Shown: positions 49,501 through 63,110, numbered from the stretch's first letter. The stretch: 64,000 nucleotides of DNA from Crambe crambe (GCA_963924555.1 OZ004587.1:8200075-8264074); one strand, 5' to 3'. Notes: generated from the letters alone by a model not told the origin. Made by a program: numbers and translations.

Positions 49501-50631
49501 TAATGGGCTACATTTTTAGTAGGAGCTACAGTACCCTGTACTTGAAATCTCTTCACTGTTCTCCACACTGTAAACACATCAACACACAAATTGCTGGCAA
49601 TCTGCTGATAGCTAAGTCCCAACATTTCTCTTTGATACACAATTCGCCACCTCAGATCCTCATGATAGGCACTTGATCTCAATGGCTCAAAGGATGCCAT
49701 TTTTGAATTGGCAAGCATGCTCAGTAACTGTACTGTATGTAGACTATCATGTTGCAGGCTGGAGACATGTAAGGGAGGGACTTATAAGTACCCACTTATA
49801 TACTTTCACTGTAACATTTTGCAAGGTTGATGCAAACTGCTGTATTTAGACATTTTAGAATTAAAAGTTGTATTCCAAAGGGGCAAGAGGAAAAATATTT
49901 ACACTAGCTGGATTACATAGCTAGATCAGGACTCTTTTGGACTGTCATTGAATAGCACATCATTCAACGAAATAATTATATTATTGATCCTATTAATTTT
50001 ACTCACATGAGTTTCTTCCACCGTTAATGTCACTGTTCCCGATCCCACACACTAGTGCCACTTCTTCATTATGGAGGCAATTGCCCCAAATTTTTCCGGA
50101 TCCTGGAGTGTACCTGCAAGAGTTCATAGCATGTTACATAGCTACACAGTGGGAAATATATAATTTTTTGTGTGCTTTGAAAAAACAAACAAACAAACAA
50201 ACAAACAAACAAACAACAACAACAACAACAAAAAAACAGGGAAGGAAATGATGTGGTTCACACTTCAATTTTTGCAACACTACTATATTATGTCAGCTAT
50301 TTTTTCCCTTACTCTAAAGAGAGAACGGTCCCTCTCCTTGTGGCTGTATTGAATCCAAGTTGTCTGCAGGCAGCATTGGCTTCAGTTCTACCAAAACCAT
50401 CGTCACACACTGTGCCCCATTCACCATTGTAGTAGATCTCCAAACGACCACCAGATGAAGAAGTAGAGCCCAAGTTGTTTACTAACCTCAAATCACCTGT
50501 ATGTTGTATGTGAGATGCAGATCATGGCTAGGCTAGCTAAGAAACACACCTTGAATTGGTGAAGTATTAATACTGCGGACAGAGAGCATCAGGAAAATTA
50601 ATGCAACAACCTCAGAATGAAGTCCTCCCAT
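46589..50631 (-). CDS. Gene L: mini-SRCR receptor, duplicate of J, with transposon in an intron
   Basis: Four exons: complement(46589..47145, 50007..50113, 50313..50496, 50550..50631), 930 nt, 309 aa. Signal peptide identical to J; the first SRCR half is identical in the translated part. The second half has the same in-frame shortening ([19 protein letters not shown]). Helix [19 protein letters not shown], tail with [28 protein letters not shown] and PPPDNSH. The last intron is 2.86 kb because a complete Tc1/mariner-like transposon is inserted. The exons and splice sites are untouched, so expression probably survives. Small indels in the helix and tail distinguish it from J. Confidence 0.82.
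47299..47326. repeat. Left terminal inverted repeat of the Tc1-like transposon
   Basis: Starts CAGCTGATTGCATC; 26 of 28 bases match the right end. Preceded by TA. Confidence 0.93.
47359..48582 (+). CDS. Transposon accessory protein with C-terminal SHOCT-like domain
   Basis: Two exons, 47359..47559 and 47761..48582, with a GTAAGT donor, TATAG acceptor and phase 0 junction; 340 aa. The start is the first in-frame ATG ([15 protein letters not shown]). The N-terminal part is Ser/Thr-rich. The central part is a charged region ([31 protein letters not shown]), then [14 protein letters not shown], a likely nuclear localisation signal. The last 30 residues ([28 protein letters not shown]) match the SHOCT pattern: a short helical oligomerisation domain with L..L...G.L...EF...K. 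Role unknown. It may bind DNA ends or regulate the transposase. It is fully inside the transposon. Confidence 0.8.
48646..49718 (-). CDS. Tc1/mariner-like (IS630-type) DD34E transposase
   Basis: Two exons: complement(48646..49112, 49184..49718), a 71-bp intron, phase 1, 333 aa. The N-terminal helix-turn-helix (about 15-65: [20 protein letters not shown]) is paired-like, for end recognition. Catalytic residues: first Asp in [11 protein letters not shown], second Asp in [10 protein letters not shown], and Glu in [15 protein letters not shown]. There are 34 residues between the last two, so DD34E. All three are present and the frame is open, suggesting activity. A second in-frame Met (MASFEPL) lies six residues after the first, so the exact start is uncertain. 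Cuts and joins at TA. Confidence 0.93.
49815..49842. repeat. Right terminal inverted repeat of the Tc1-like transposon
   Basis: Ends GATGCAAACTGCTG, followed by TA. Confidence 0.93.
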
Positions 50632-50701
50632 GTTTGTAAAGATTAGGAAACAGCAGATCAACTTTTACACAGCTATAGCCAGTGTTTTTATACAACGCGC
50701 G

Positions 50702-50733
50702 ATGACGTAATGGCTGGAAGGTGCGCACGCGCA
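50702..50733. promoter_or_regulatory. Gene L promoter block: TGACGTAA plus NRF1-like site
   Basis: atgacgtaa, then tgcgcacgcgca ending 90 bp upstream of the start. Same spacing as in J. Confidence 0.6.
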
Positions 50734-50752
50734 AGTGTACAGAATGTACTAT

Positions 50753-50784
50753 CATAGATATAAGTAAAACCTCTTATATCTATG
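50753..50784. repeat. Small hairpin insertion in copy 2
   Basis: catagatataag and cttatatctatg arms with a short spacer, flanked by tactat on both sides. Copy 1 has a different MITE here, so the site was hit twice independently. Confidence 0.6.
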
Positions 50785-50968
50785 GTACTATTATTCAGTA
50801 TCAACTAGACCACTTCCTGTTGGGACTCTGCCATCAATGAATAAGTAGTAACTGTTCTCTGTAAAAATTAAGTATATGATTATACGAGAAAAGTATTGGA
50901 GGTGAAGCAGTTAGCTATATAAAGTACCCAAGTTATCAGGGTTTTGAGGGGTGTATGGGGTGGAGGGA

Positions 50969-51260
50969 TCATGGGGACAAGCAGCATCTAGATAAGGGGA
51001 AGGGATTCCCTGAGGCTCTGTCGGGGGGTAAACTGGGCCTGGTCAGTGGTGGTATCTTGTTGTCAGCATTGGGCGCATATGGATTGGTATAATTGGTTTC
51101 TGGATAAGGTCGTGCTGCCGCCACATGCATTGAAAGAGATCCAGGGGCACGGGCAGGCACTGCAGCAGTGTTGTGTGGTTGCCACCTGGTGTGATGGCCA
51201 GTCATGGCAATAAAGGCTGCCATTACAAATGAAGATCATTCCTCCTAAAAGTCCCTCCAA
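50969..51260 (-). pseudogene. K2: orphan broken tail exon, duplicate of K
   Basis: MTGHHTRWQPHNTAAVPARA, then [20 protein letters not shown] as in K, followed by a deletion that shifts the frame after PPLTRP. Same broken transmembrane region as K, so K was already dead when duplicated. No SRCR exons. The sequence from 51261 to 51719 holds no gene. Confidence 0.75.
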
Positions 51261-51719
51261 CTGATGTTATCATGCACACCTATCACGAGTGCCATGACGT
51301 CTGCCCAAGCTACTATTTTAGGACAAATTTGGGAAGTGCGCATATACTATCAACAAGACAACTTCCTGTTGGGACTCAGTTGTGTGGTACAGAGACAACT
51401 CTCTTGTTCCCGGCCGCAGATATGAATCAATGAGTCGAGTGTACACTACTTCCGGTACAAGTTCCGAATTTATATTGCAAGACTGCAATCTATTGTGCAC
51501 TACAGCTAACACAATAGAGAGTTCACATAGTTACAACTGCAGCCAAGACATGAAATCTGCCAACAAACGTATAAAGCACATACTCTGACTTTGTGTTAAA
51601 ATAGTCTATATGCAACGCATGCTGGAGTCCACGTCATCCCTACATAGAGAGAGCTACCCGCTCTCTCTGATAGTATGATTATACAAGAAAAGTACAAACT
51701 ATAAAATTAATATCAGTCA

Positions 51720-54381
<2,662 letters not shown>

Positions 54382-54488
54382 CTTTGTAACTTGAGATGAA
54401 GCTTAAGAATAGACAGCTGAAGCTCACAGATCAGCTTTTATACAGCCAGGCCAGCTAGCTGTTTATAATTAATTAACACAATAATACG

Positions 54489-54562
54489 ATGACGTAATGG
54501 CTGGCTGATGCACGCATGACATGGCGTAATGGTCGGCATATAGCAAGGCGCGCGCGGGCGCA
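54489..54562. promoter_or_regulatory. Gene M promoter block
   Basis: tgacgtaatggctgg, as in L, then ggcgcgcgcgggcgcaag about 170 bp upstream of the start. Looser than in J and L. Confidence 0.45.
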
Positions 54563-54945
54563 AGACTTAGTAATAGGCTAGGTAATAGTATGCGGAGGCC
54601 CAATCTAAAAAATAAAAACACAAACAAACTTTCTTTCTTTGCTGTGCCCATAATCAACCACTTGTTTTTCTTTTTTGATATACTGAGTGTGTGTACTTTA
54701 TACCAATTGTGAACAGTAAACAGTAAAGGTACACCTTACTGTTTACAAAGAGCATTCAAAGATATACAGTAAACACTTTCACTTGCTAGCTTAGAGGTGG
54801 AAAATAATTGTGTATCGGAAGTTTGCAGCAATAAAGTGAAAGCCATGTGCACATGGCCAGCGACAATACATTTTTTATTGCTATGGCCACCCAACTTTAT
54901 TTTTAACTCTGTGTGCCAGTCTCATAGTACTTCTTTAATTCACAC

Positions 54946-55480
54946 CAGTGGAGTAGGAAGCTAAAAAATATTGGGGGGGGGGGGGGGGGGGGGGGGGGCA
55001 GCCACCTGGACCACTAGCCAATGTTAAAAAAGTCAACAATAAAAAACAATAACAACAACAAAATTAGTATTCACTGTAATTATGTGTTAGCTAAGACTTA
55101 AACTGTCAAAAAAATTTCCTCCTCCTGTCATTCCTCTGAATAAATTCCTCAGCCTGTTTCTTAGAGAGGAAAGAAAGCTATTTCTTAGAGAGGAAAGAAA
55201 ATAGAGGATGTCTTTCTCTTGGCCATGTTGACAAATAGACTGTAGCTACTAACTCACTTAGTTATGGTATACATGTACTACGTACAGCATTAAAAAAGAC
55301 AAAAGATGCATTGAATGTGTACATTCATTGTTGTAGCTAAGTTGTTAATTACACACTTCAGTAGTGTGGTTATTTCTTCTGTTTTATTGGGGGGGGGGGG
55401 GGGGGGGGGGGGCCAGGCTCCCCTTATAAAATATTGGGGGCACTGCCCCCCCCCCCCCACCCCCACTTCCTACTCCACTG
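54946..55480. mobile_element. MITE with internal poly-G tracts between M and N
   Basis: Inverted ends CAGTGGAGTAGGAAG and CTTCCTACTCCACTG. Poly-G runs of over 20 at about 54975 and 55389, and a poly-C run near 55446, lie just inside. CACAC-like sequence flanks both ends. The CAGTG start suggests hAT type. Nothing else is seen in 54563-55867. Confidence 0.55.
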
Positions 55481-55867
55481 CACACACACACTATGCAGAC
55501 CAAGTTAGCTAGTAATTAAAATGCAGCTAGCTAACTAACAGCTCTACATGCTAAAATGCAGCTGAAAGTGTTTTTGTTTTCGCACGCAGCATTGATTTTT
55601 TCGATGAGAAACAGGAAATTTAATTGGTTTGGCCTTATACTAAAGAATATTTAGTCAAGCTAATCCCCAAACCTACTTAATGATATGCAGCCGGTAAACA
55701 AGTTTGATTAGTTACATACTGAAAATTAATTAACTAAGGCAACATTATCGAAGAGAAGTTCTGACTAGATGATCAAGTTAATATGCTCTAAACCTATAAT
55801 ACGTAATTCAAGCTTGTATAAAAAGGCTTCAGCCACCTATCGTGTATCTTCATCTCAAGTTACGAAG

Positions 55868-56518
55868 ATGGGAGGACCTCATTCTGAAGTTGTTGTATCA
55901 GTCTTCCTCATACTCTCTGCCTGTACGTAGTTCTAGGTATGTTCCTTCTATGCAGGATAGCCCATCCCACTATTATTATGAAGCTAATACAGCTGCATCT
56001 GGTGATTTGAGGTTGGTTAACAACTTTGGCTCTACTTCCTCATCTGCTGGTCGTTTCGAGATCTACTATAGGGGAGTATGGGGCACAGTGTGTGACGATG
56101 GCTTTGGCAGTACTGAAGCAACTGCTGCCTGCAGACAACTTGGTTTTCGTGGATCTATAAGGCATGGAGATGTTGGATCTCTTGGGTAAGAAAAGTGTAC
56201 TTTGGTTCCATAATTATTATTAGCTATGTCGACTGGATGTTAGGAACTGGGAGAGTTTGGTTGGACAATGTTAATTGCCCTACTTCATCCACCCCACTAC
56301 TGCAGTGTCGGCACAATGGGCTGGGCATTAATAATTGTGGTCATTATGAAGATGTAGCCCTAGAGTGTTCCGCTGCTTCAGGTGAGTCTTGGATGTAACT
56401 ATTAAAATTTTTACACTTCTTCATTACAGTTACATCTGCTGATTTGAGGTTGGTGGCCCTTATCCAGATACTGCTCACCCTCCTAGGATTCAGCTTCATC
56501 CACCCCATATCCCCTTAA
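55868..56518 (+). CDS. Gene N: inverted, truncated single-SRCR protein
   Basis: Four exons on +: 55868..55922, 55993..56185, 56224..56381, 56430..56518; 495 nt, 164 aa. Signal peptide MGGPHSEVVVSVFLILSAS. One complete group A SRCR (about 19-135): [62 protein letters not shown]. The second half begins with an unusual YVDWML. The last exon starts like a new SRCR (TSADLRLV), then jumps into the end of a J/M-type tail exon in the wrong frame (ALIQILLTLLGF...) and stops. So a deletion fused SRCR2a to the tail end, removing the helix. The product is probably secreted, or held by its hydrophobic end. The donor of exon 1 (GTACGT) is chosen because it alone keeps frame. Confidence 0.65.
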
Positions 56519-56762
56519 AACCTCATTATTACTCTCATCATAGTGACTGACTTGCCATTAAACACTAGTTGACAATCATAGCTGTTTAGTTGACTAAATC
56601 TCACTTCATTTTAGTAGTTAGTGCTAATTATTGCTTTATATTATTGCTGCAATAAACAATATGATGGCCAGCATAGAAAATTAAGGTGTGATATGCATTA
56701 TGTGCATGCATAGTACGTACATGACTGTCAGTCAGTTCTATAATGTTTCCACATTCATGATA

Positions 56763-59143
56763 TTATTGTGGAGGTGCTGAGGCATCAGGTAAATCTGTAT
56801 CTGTATCTGCATGAGGAGAATGCAGAGGATTCTCTTGATCATTTTTATAATTTTGAGGCTGTGTGTCTGATGGAGGGTTGACAGTGTTGCCTGGATAGGG
56901 TGGAGGGAATTCGATTTGTTGATCTTCAACTGATGAGGGAGATGGAGAGGGAAGTTGTGGATAGTAGCTATTATGTGGTTGTGGAAGTGCTTGCATGTTT
57001 TGAGGGTCAGATAAAAACTGAGCAGAGTTTACTGGAACCCCAAAATTTGGAGGTGAAGGAGATTGAGAATGTTGGATAATAGTGTATGTGGTAGCCTGAT
57101 AAGCTGTTGGAGATTGTGGGTGTGGCACAGGATAGGCTACCACCTCCCCCTGAGGATAACCCTGGAGAGGATTATCATAAGGTGGTGGCGGCGGCATCTT
57201 GTTGTCAGGATTCGGTGGAGGATATGGATTGGTATAAGATGGTTGTCCATATTGCTGTACCGGGTAAGGTCGCGCTGCTGCCACATGCATTGAAAAAGAT
57301 CCAGGGGCACGGGCAGGCACTGCAGTGGTGTTGTGTGGTTGCCTCCTAGTGTGATGGCCAGTCATGGTCTTACAGCCAATAAAGGCTGCCATTACAAAAA
57401 TTCCTATGAGGATCATTCCTCCTAAAGTCCCTCCAATGATAGTAAAAACAGGAATATCAGCTGCAAAATGGCCAGTAAAAAATATAATAGTAAGAGTATA
57501 GCAATTTACTCACTTGTCCTGTACCCAGGCCTGCTTTTTTTGCGGAGTGCACTTCCTGAAAAAAGCAGGCCTGAGTTACATTATTATGAGGCTAATTACT
57601 CACATGATGATCCAACATTGCCTCCCACACCACCACCAATACTACTATTACTACTACCACCTCCACCACCACCACCACCACTAGAAGAAGTTTGGAGACC
57701 ACCACCACCACCACTAGAAGAAGTTTGGAGACACTCCAGAGCTACGTCTTCATCATGGCGACAATTATGAGTACCCCAGCCATTGTGCCTACAATGCACT
57801 AGTGGGGTGTCTGAAGATGGGCAGATGACACCATCAAGAAGAATCCTTCCAGTTCCTCTATTATAGCTGCATTTATTGCTAGTTATTATAAAAACAATAA
57901 ATTTCTATGAACAGTTTACCCTAGATTCCCAACGTTTCCACGTTTTATGTATCCAGTGAAACCAAGTTGTCTGCAGGAAGCATTGGCCTCAACATTACCA
58001 AAGCCATCATTACACACTGTACCCCATTCTCCATTGTAGTAGATCTCCAAACGACCACCAGATTGCAACATATTGGAGGAGGATGAGCCGACCAACCTCA
58101 AAGCACCATCTGAAATAATGTGTCTTGTATGACTGCTTTAATATCATTTATGTACCTCTTATGCAAGAAACCAAAACGTCTTTACTATGATCACAGTTGT
58201 GTTTGCCTGTTCCATTGTGCGAGCATAGTCTGAGGTTGTTATTCATATTTGAAGAGCAGTTTATTTCATCTAGCCATATTGGAACAGCAGGAGAAACTTG
58301 ATTTAAGCTACAAGTTAATAAAGAAGTTTGATTTAGACTACAAGAATGTGAATATTAAACACAAGTATTGATACATACCCTATGGAAGAAACACTGTGAT
58401 AGGAATTGGCTTTAATGAATCCAAGTTGTCTACATGCCACATGAGCATCAGTGAGAGTGAATGAATCAGCACATATTGTGCCCCATGTATTGTTTATGAA
58501 GATTTCTAGTCGACCAGCTGACAGAGACCTATTACGACCCGTTTGAGACACAAGCCTTACAGGGTCAGCTGTGAAACAGAAAATTCATATCACGAAACTA
58601 GAAGAAATGTCTTAGTAGCTAACTCACATAAATGGGCACATGAAACCACAACATCATGATAACGATCACACGAATGTGTTCTCCTATGGCAGTTTATGAG
58701 ACGAGAAATGCCTGAGGAGCAAGAAAGGCTGCCATACTGGCCCAGTTGATCGAACAGTGGTGGCCATCTACAGTTTGTATAATTAGTGCTTATATGTAGG
58801 TGACTATGAACTCACTCTAGCTACTTACCCAACTTCCATCAGATTAGTAGATCTTGAGGCATAGGAAAAATTCAGCTGTCTGCATGCTATATCAGCTTCA
58901 GCCATACCAAATCCCATGCTACAAATAGTCTTCCACTGCCTATTGGCTGATATGTAGATTTCCAAGCATCCATGAGATAATCCAGTAGAGTTCCTCCATC
59001 TATCCATAAGCCTCAGTTCTCCATTCTCAGGGTAGTAGCCTTGCCCTAATTATGGCATTTATTATAAATGCATGCATACTGTAAGACCTACCGAGAATTA
59101 GTGATGTGTAGGCTGAGAGTATTATAACTTGCAAACCATTCAT
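56763..59143 (-). CDS. Gene O: three-SRCR receptor with Gly/Ser stalk
   Basis: Eight exons: complement(56763..57460, 57604..57866, 57920..58109, 58156..58307, 58379..58568, 58628..58767, 58829..59045, 59092..59143), 1902 nt, 633 aa. Signal peptide [21 protein letters not shown]1 (18-136) is divergent: [17 protein letters not shown], and a second half without the GTGxIWL motif ([16 protein letters not shown]) but with its Cys. SRCR2 (137-250) has [23 protein letters not shown]3 (251-about 360) is canonical but has ILLDGVIC. It is followed by a 40-residue stalk with [11 protein letters not shown] twice and [11 protein letters not shown]. Helix [20 protein letters not shown]. The long tail has [15 protein letters not shown] and EFPPPYPGN (two PPxY). 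It shares SRCR1-2 features with P, and its tail with the relics K and K2. It converges with N, with 244 bp between their stop codons. Confidence 0.87.
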
Positions 59144-59180
59144 TTTTGATTCAATACCATGACAACGTGTGTATGGATTA

Positions 59181-59195
59181 CGCATACGCATGCGC
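59181..59195. promoter_or_regulatory. GC palindrome upstream of gene O
   Basis: cgcatacgcatgcgc, 38 bp upstream of the O start; NRF1-like half-sites. Confidence 0.45.
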
Positions 59196-59280
59196 TTTAA
59201 ATCTACCGTGGACTAGTATTGAACTATGCATAGCTAGCTATAATTATATCACCGTTTAAATTATTGTTAGTTCTTCATTT

Positions 59281-62200
59281 TTAGCGTCGTGGGGGGTAGC
59301 CTCCAGGTTGCTGGGGAGGGTATCCACTGGGCTGCTGAGGTGGATAAGCACCACTAGGTGCAGGCTGCTGTGGTGGATAAGCACCACTAGGTGCAGACTG
59401 CTGAGGTGGATATGCTCCACCTTGATGCTGCACATGTGAGGGATATGGTGCATACTGGTTCTGCGTTTCATTATAAGATGGAGGGGGTTTTTCATTCCAA
59501 TTTGTAGCTTGATTCCGTCCTGATTTAGTTCCTGATCCAGCTGTTGCAGATGTGGTGGCAGTGGTTGTTCGTTGGCGACTAGCAGCTGTGCCAGCAGCTC
59601 CAGCAACACAACAGACAACAATACAAATGATGACAATTGGAAGAATGATTAGAAGGACAGCACCTGCTACACTCACTCCAACAATCAAGCCAATCAAATC
59701 AAACCCTGATCCCGACACTAGAAACAAAGAATCAAATCATTTAGCAGCAGTATTGGCAAGCTAACTGTCAAACTCACCACTGATAGTGACAGAGGTCGTC
59801 ACAGTATTGCCAGTAAAACACTCGATAGCCACATCTTCAATGTGACCGCAATCATTGACACCAAATCCATTATGACTGCATTGAAGTAGTGGAGTGGTCG
59901 AGGATGGGCAACGAACATTGTCCAGCCAAATTCTTCCAGATCCAGCCCTAGTACTATTAAATTATTATAACAATATTAACTCAGACACATCATGCATACA
60001 TGAATAGTAATCATAAAATGCTGCGACTGATTCCCTCACCCTAGAAATCCAACTTGGTCTTCTCTATATGCTCTGGAAAATCCGAGTTGTCTGCAAGCAG
60101 ATGTGGCCTCAATGATGGTGAAACCATCATCACACACTGTGCCCCACTCTCCATTATTGTAAACTTCAAGACGACCATATGGTTTGAATGACGATGAGTC
60201 AGCACTTGGTGACCTTGTGGAAGGAGTAACCAACCTCAAAGCACCAGCTAGAAGAAAAAGTAACAAAGTCAGTTGCTATTAGGAGAAGTCTGTAACTCAA
60301 AACACAGTGACATGTAGCAGGGGCTGATCCAGGATTTGAGAAAGAGGGGTAATGACTAAATATCGCGTGCAAAATTCGTGTAATTCAGTGGCCACACCTA
60401 CTTTTTGATTGACCACATTGGTTAACAATGACAGAAGAAAGGCTGGGCATTTGGGAATCATTGCTTGACATTAAGGCAATTTTAAGCAGAAATACGACTA
60501 GCAGTAGTATTAATTTTGTTGCTTAACAGGGACGGCACAACAGGTGCTGCTGGTACAGCTTTTGCCGTACCACTTTTATAACTGGTCAGGCAGAGCCGTA
60601 CCAGTCTACAGTGGATTTATGCACCACAATGAAACAGGAGAGGCTAGATCATGCTTTACACTGAAGCTACGAGAGGATTTCCTTCACGTAAAACAGATGT
60701 GACATTTTGTAAACTTATAATGCTCAAAATTAGGGTGAAGCTACCAGAAATGTAGCCATGATCATACTTAGGGGAGCCGTACCACGTTTCAAGTGGTTGT
60801 GCCACCCCTGCTTAATCATAAATATCATTAAAATGGAGGGGGGGGGGGGTGATATGTCACCCATTTCACCCTCTCTGGATCAGCCCCTGTGTAGTTACAT
60901 AATGTATATAGCTAATTCTTACGTCCAGTGCAAGAGACCCAAATGTCTTCATCATGACCACAGTCTGCCGTGACTCCTGTTCCCTCAGTTGCACACAAGC
61001 GGAGGTTGGAATTAGAACTGCTACATTCCAGGCGGCTCAGCCATATTGGGACGGATTTATCCACCTGAGACACGCTAAGAACAATTTAAAGAATATATCA
61101 ATCGCAAAATGTGATAAGTCACAGCCTATCACACTATCCAAGAAGAGTTTCTAGCTAGATCCCAGCTGAGATCACCAAGATGGACTTAATCACCATTTTC
61201 AAGCTCTTGAAACAACAGAGATGATCATCATATACAAAAACCAGTATATAACTGAGACTTGAGTTAGCTGGCAATAACATTGCACAGAAAGTTTATTCAA
61301 CACCTACCACTGATAAAGGACACTCCATATAGACCTCTCTCAAAAAAGGACAGATGATGTTTCATTATAAATTACAGACTATACATTTGTCAACCTCTCT
61401 ATAACTAAGGATGGGTCCCAAGTGAGTTCATTAAGCTATTCAGAGGTTTCCACTATGGCCTATAAACACAGTATGGATAAAATTTCTCCGTAATTTGAGA
61501 TATCTCGAGAGAATAGCTATAACCAATCAGTAGCCATAGCAAAACCTTGCGAAGGAAAATGATTGCATAGCTGTGCATACAAATAATAGAGTCATATAGC
61601 TATTTCCCATGGGAAATCGGTAAACCTTCACTGATATGTGGACTATACTAACATACCCAAGAGAGGAGGTTCTTCGAAAGCCTGTGGAAGTAATGAAGCC
61701 AAGACTTCGACACACTCCTTGGCCATCAGGAATGCCAAAGGAGTTATCGCACACTGTCCCCCATGTATTATTAATGAAGATCTCTATCCTTCCACCCGAT
61801 AACCCCGAAGTCCGGCCATCTTCTGATACCAGTCTAACAGGATCAGCTGCAAGGAATTATGTACACTAATGGTGTCTGAATATGTATGGAATTCCCTTCT
61901 TTACTGTGAACTAGTCTTGTATTTCCCCACTACAATCGACTTGGTACACTTCTATATCTTATATCTGACCAATCAATCAAACCCATCTCTGTGACTATAC
62001 ACTCACGTTGATTGGAGCAGGTGATGGCAAGGTCTTTACTGTGGTCACAGTTGCCAGCAGCAATACTTGTAGTAGTGCAGTCGATTAGGCGTGTATCAGT
62101 TCTGTCACAAGTCACACTGCCATAGTGGATGACCCCTGTCCCCTGTGAAAATCTAAATAACAAAGAGTTATAATTATTTAAAAGAATCATTCACTACTGA

Positions 62201-63035
62201 ACATAGCTATAAGATAAGATATCACAGTATTTAATACTTATTATTGTAACCACAAGTGTTGGGAGTGGCAATATAAAATCATATAGAATTACACATAACA
62301 TGGGAACTGATATATCCAGTGTTTCTTCTCTTTTATTATTGTAGGTTTCTTATAAGTGTATAGTATCATCTTCACTCCGCACGCACACAGCCGATTGGAA
62401 TTTGCACAATGTAGGATGAGTTCCTTGCATAAACAATGTATCATGACATCCATGACTGTACTTAAAATGTTCATGTATACGTTGTGAAACAATTGGATGC
62501 ACTAATAATAATAATAGTATTGATATATTGACATGAGTCAGTCCTAAAATTGACACAGAAATAAGTTTGCTTGTTTCTATTATAATCATGTATTGTGATA
62601 TTTTATGAGCCTGCTTACCCTAGTCTTGCAAGCCCTTTATTGGGCAGGGGAAGAAATGGGTCTGCCTTGTGAGACTGTTCACTTACCCCAACTCCGATAC
62701 AGTGGATGCTCTAGTGGCATACAAGAAATTAGAGTTGAGTTGCCTGCACGCTATGTCAGCTTCATGCATCCGAATGCCATTACTACAAATAGTTCCCCAT
62801 TGCCCATTCAAGAAGATTTCCAAGCGTCCAGAACTAGAAGTGGATCCAATGAGCCTCAGATCTCCATTTGACTGACCTGTAGTTATGCATGTTGCCAGTT
62901 TAGTGAAGGAAAGGGTTGACTAACTATAGCTATTAGCGAATCGGCTAGTGATCGCTTACCTTGAATCACCAAACTGCAGGCAGAGACCGTCAAAAAAACT
63001 GCAGCAACTTTTAATCCGTCCATCATCATCATCAT
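59281..63035 (-). CDS. Gene P: three-SRCR receptor with YPPQQP-repeat tail
   Basis: Eight exons: complement(59281..59717, 59778..59953, 60040..60247, 60923..61074, 61657..61846, 62007..62152, 62687..62876, 62960..63035), 1575 nt, 524 aa. The start offers five consecutive ATG codons; after them the signal peptide reads [24 protein letters not shown]1 (26-137): [31 protein letters not shown]2 (138-251): [29 protein letters not shown]3 (252-379) has a long insert ([16 protein letters not shown]) and ends with a Thr/Val stalk. Helix [20 protein letters not shown], closely like A and Q. Tail [20 protein letters not shown], then four GAYPPQQ/GYPPQQ repeats. So P combines SRCR domains with the A-type membrane module. 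Only 137 bp separate it from the start of O. Confidence 0.87.
60318..60889. mobile_element. hAT-like MITE with a nested element, intron of P
   Basis: Ends CAGGGGCTGATCCAGG and CTGGATCAGCCCCTG. Inside, 60529-60809 has its own ends (GGGACGGCACAAC / GTTGTGCCACCCC) with GCTTAA on both sides. The outer family resembles the 1882-2591 element (CAGGGCTGGATCCAGG). Confidence 0.6.
61301..61456. mobile_element. MITE, CAGTGGAACCTC family, decayed copy
   Basis: ccactgataaaggacactcc at the left and gaggtttccacta at the right, with ggtcccaagtg inside as in the other copies. Intron of gene P. Confidence 0.5.
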
Positions 63036-63070
63036 GCATTGCAATTAACTCTGCATGCTTGAGATTACCT

Positions 63071-63110
63071 ATGCGCATGCTAGTCTGGCCACGCGAGACT
63101 ATGCGCATGC
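63071..63110. promoter_or_regulatory. Two GC palindromes upstream of gene P
   Basis: atgcgcatgc at 63071 and again at 63101, 36 and 66 bp upstream of the first ATG. NRF1-like. Confidence 0.5.

Larger units (their letters stand above)
47299..49842. mobile_element. Complete Tc1/mariner-like transposon with two genes, 2544 bp
   Basis: Terminal inverted repeats of 28 bp (left 47299-47326, right 49815-49842) match at 26 positions; core TTGCATCAACCTTGCAAAAT. Flanked by TA on both sides (47297-47298, 49843-49844), the target of this superfamily. The homologous intron of gene J gives the empty site at about 43555-43570. It carries a spliced DD34E transposase on minus and a spliced SHOCT-ended accessory gene on plus, convergent, 63 bp apart. 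Frames and ends are intact, so the copy looks young and possibly mobile. Confidence 0.95.
46222..51390. repeat. Segmental duplication, copy 2 (genes L and K2)
   Basis: Partner of 42552-45840. Without the inserted transposon and MITEs both copies are about 2.5-2.6 kb. Confidence 0.85.
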
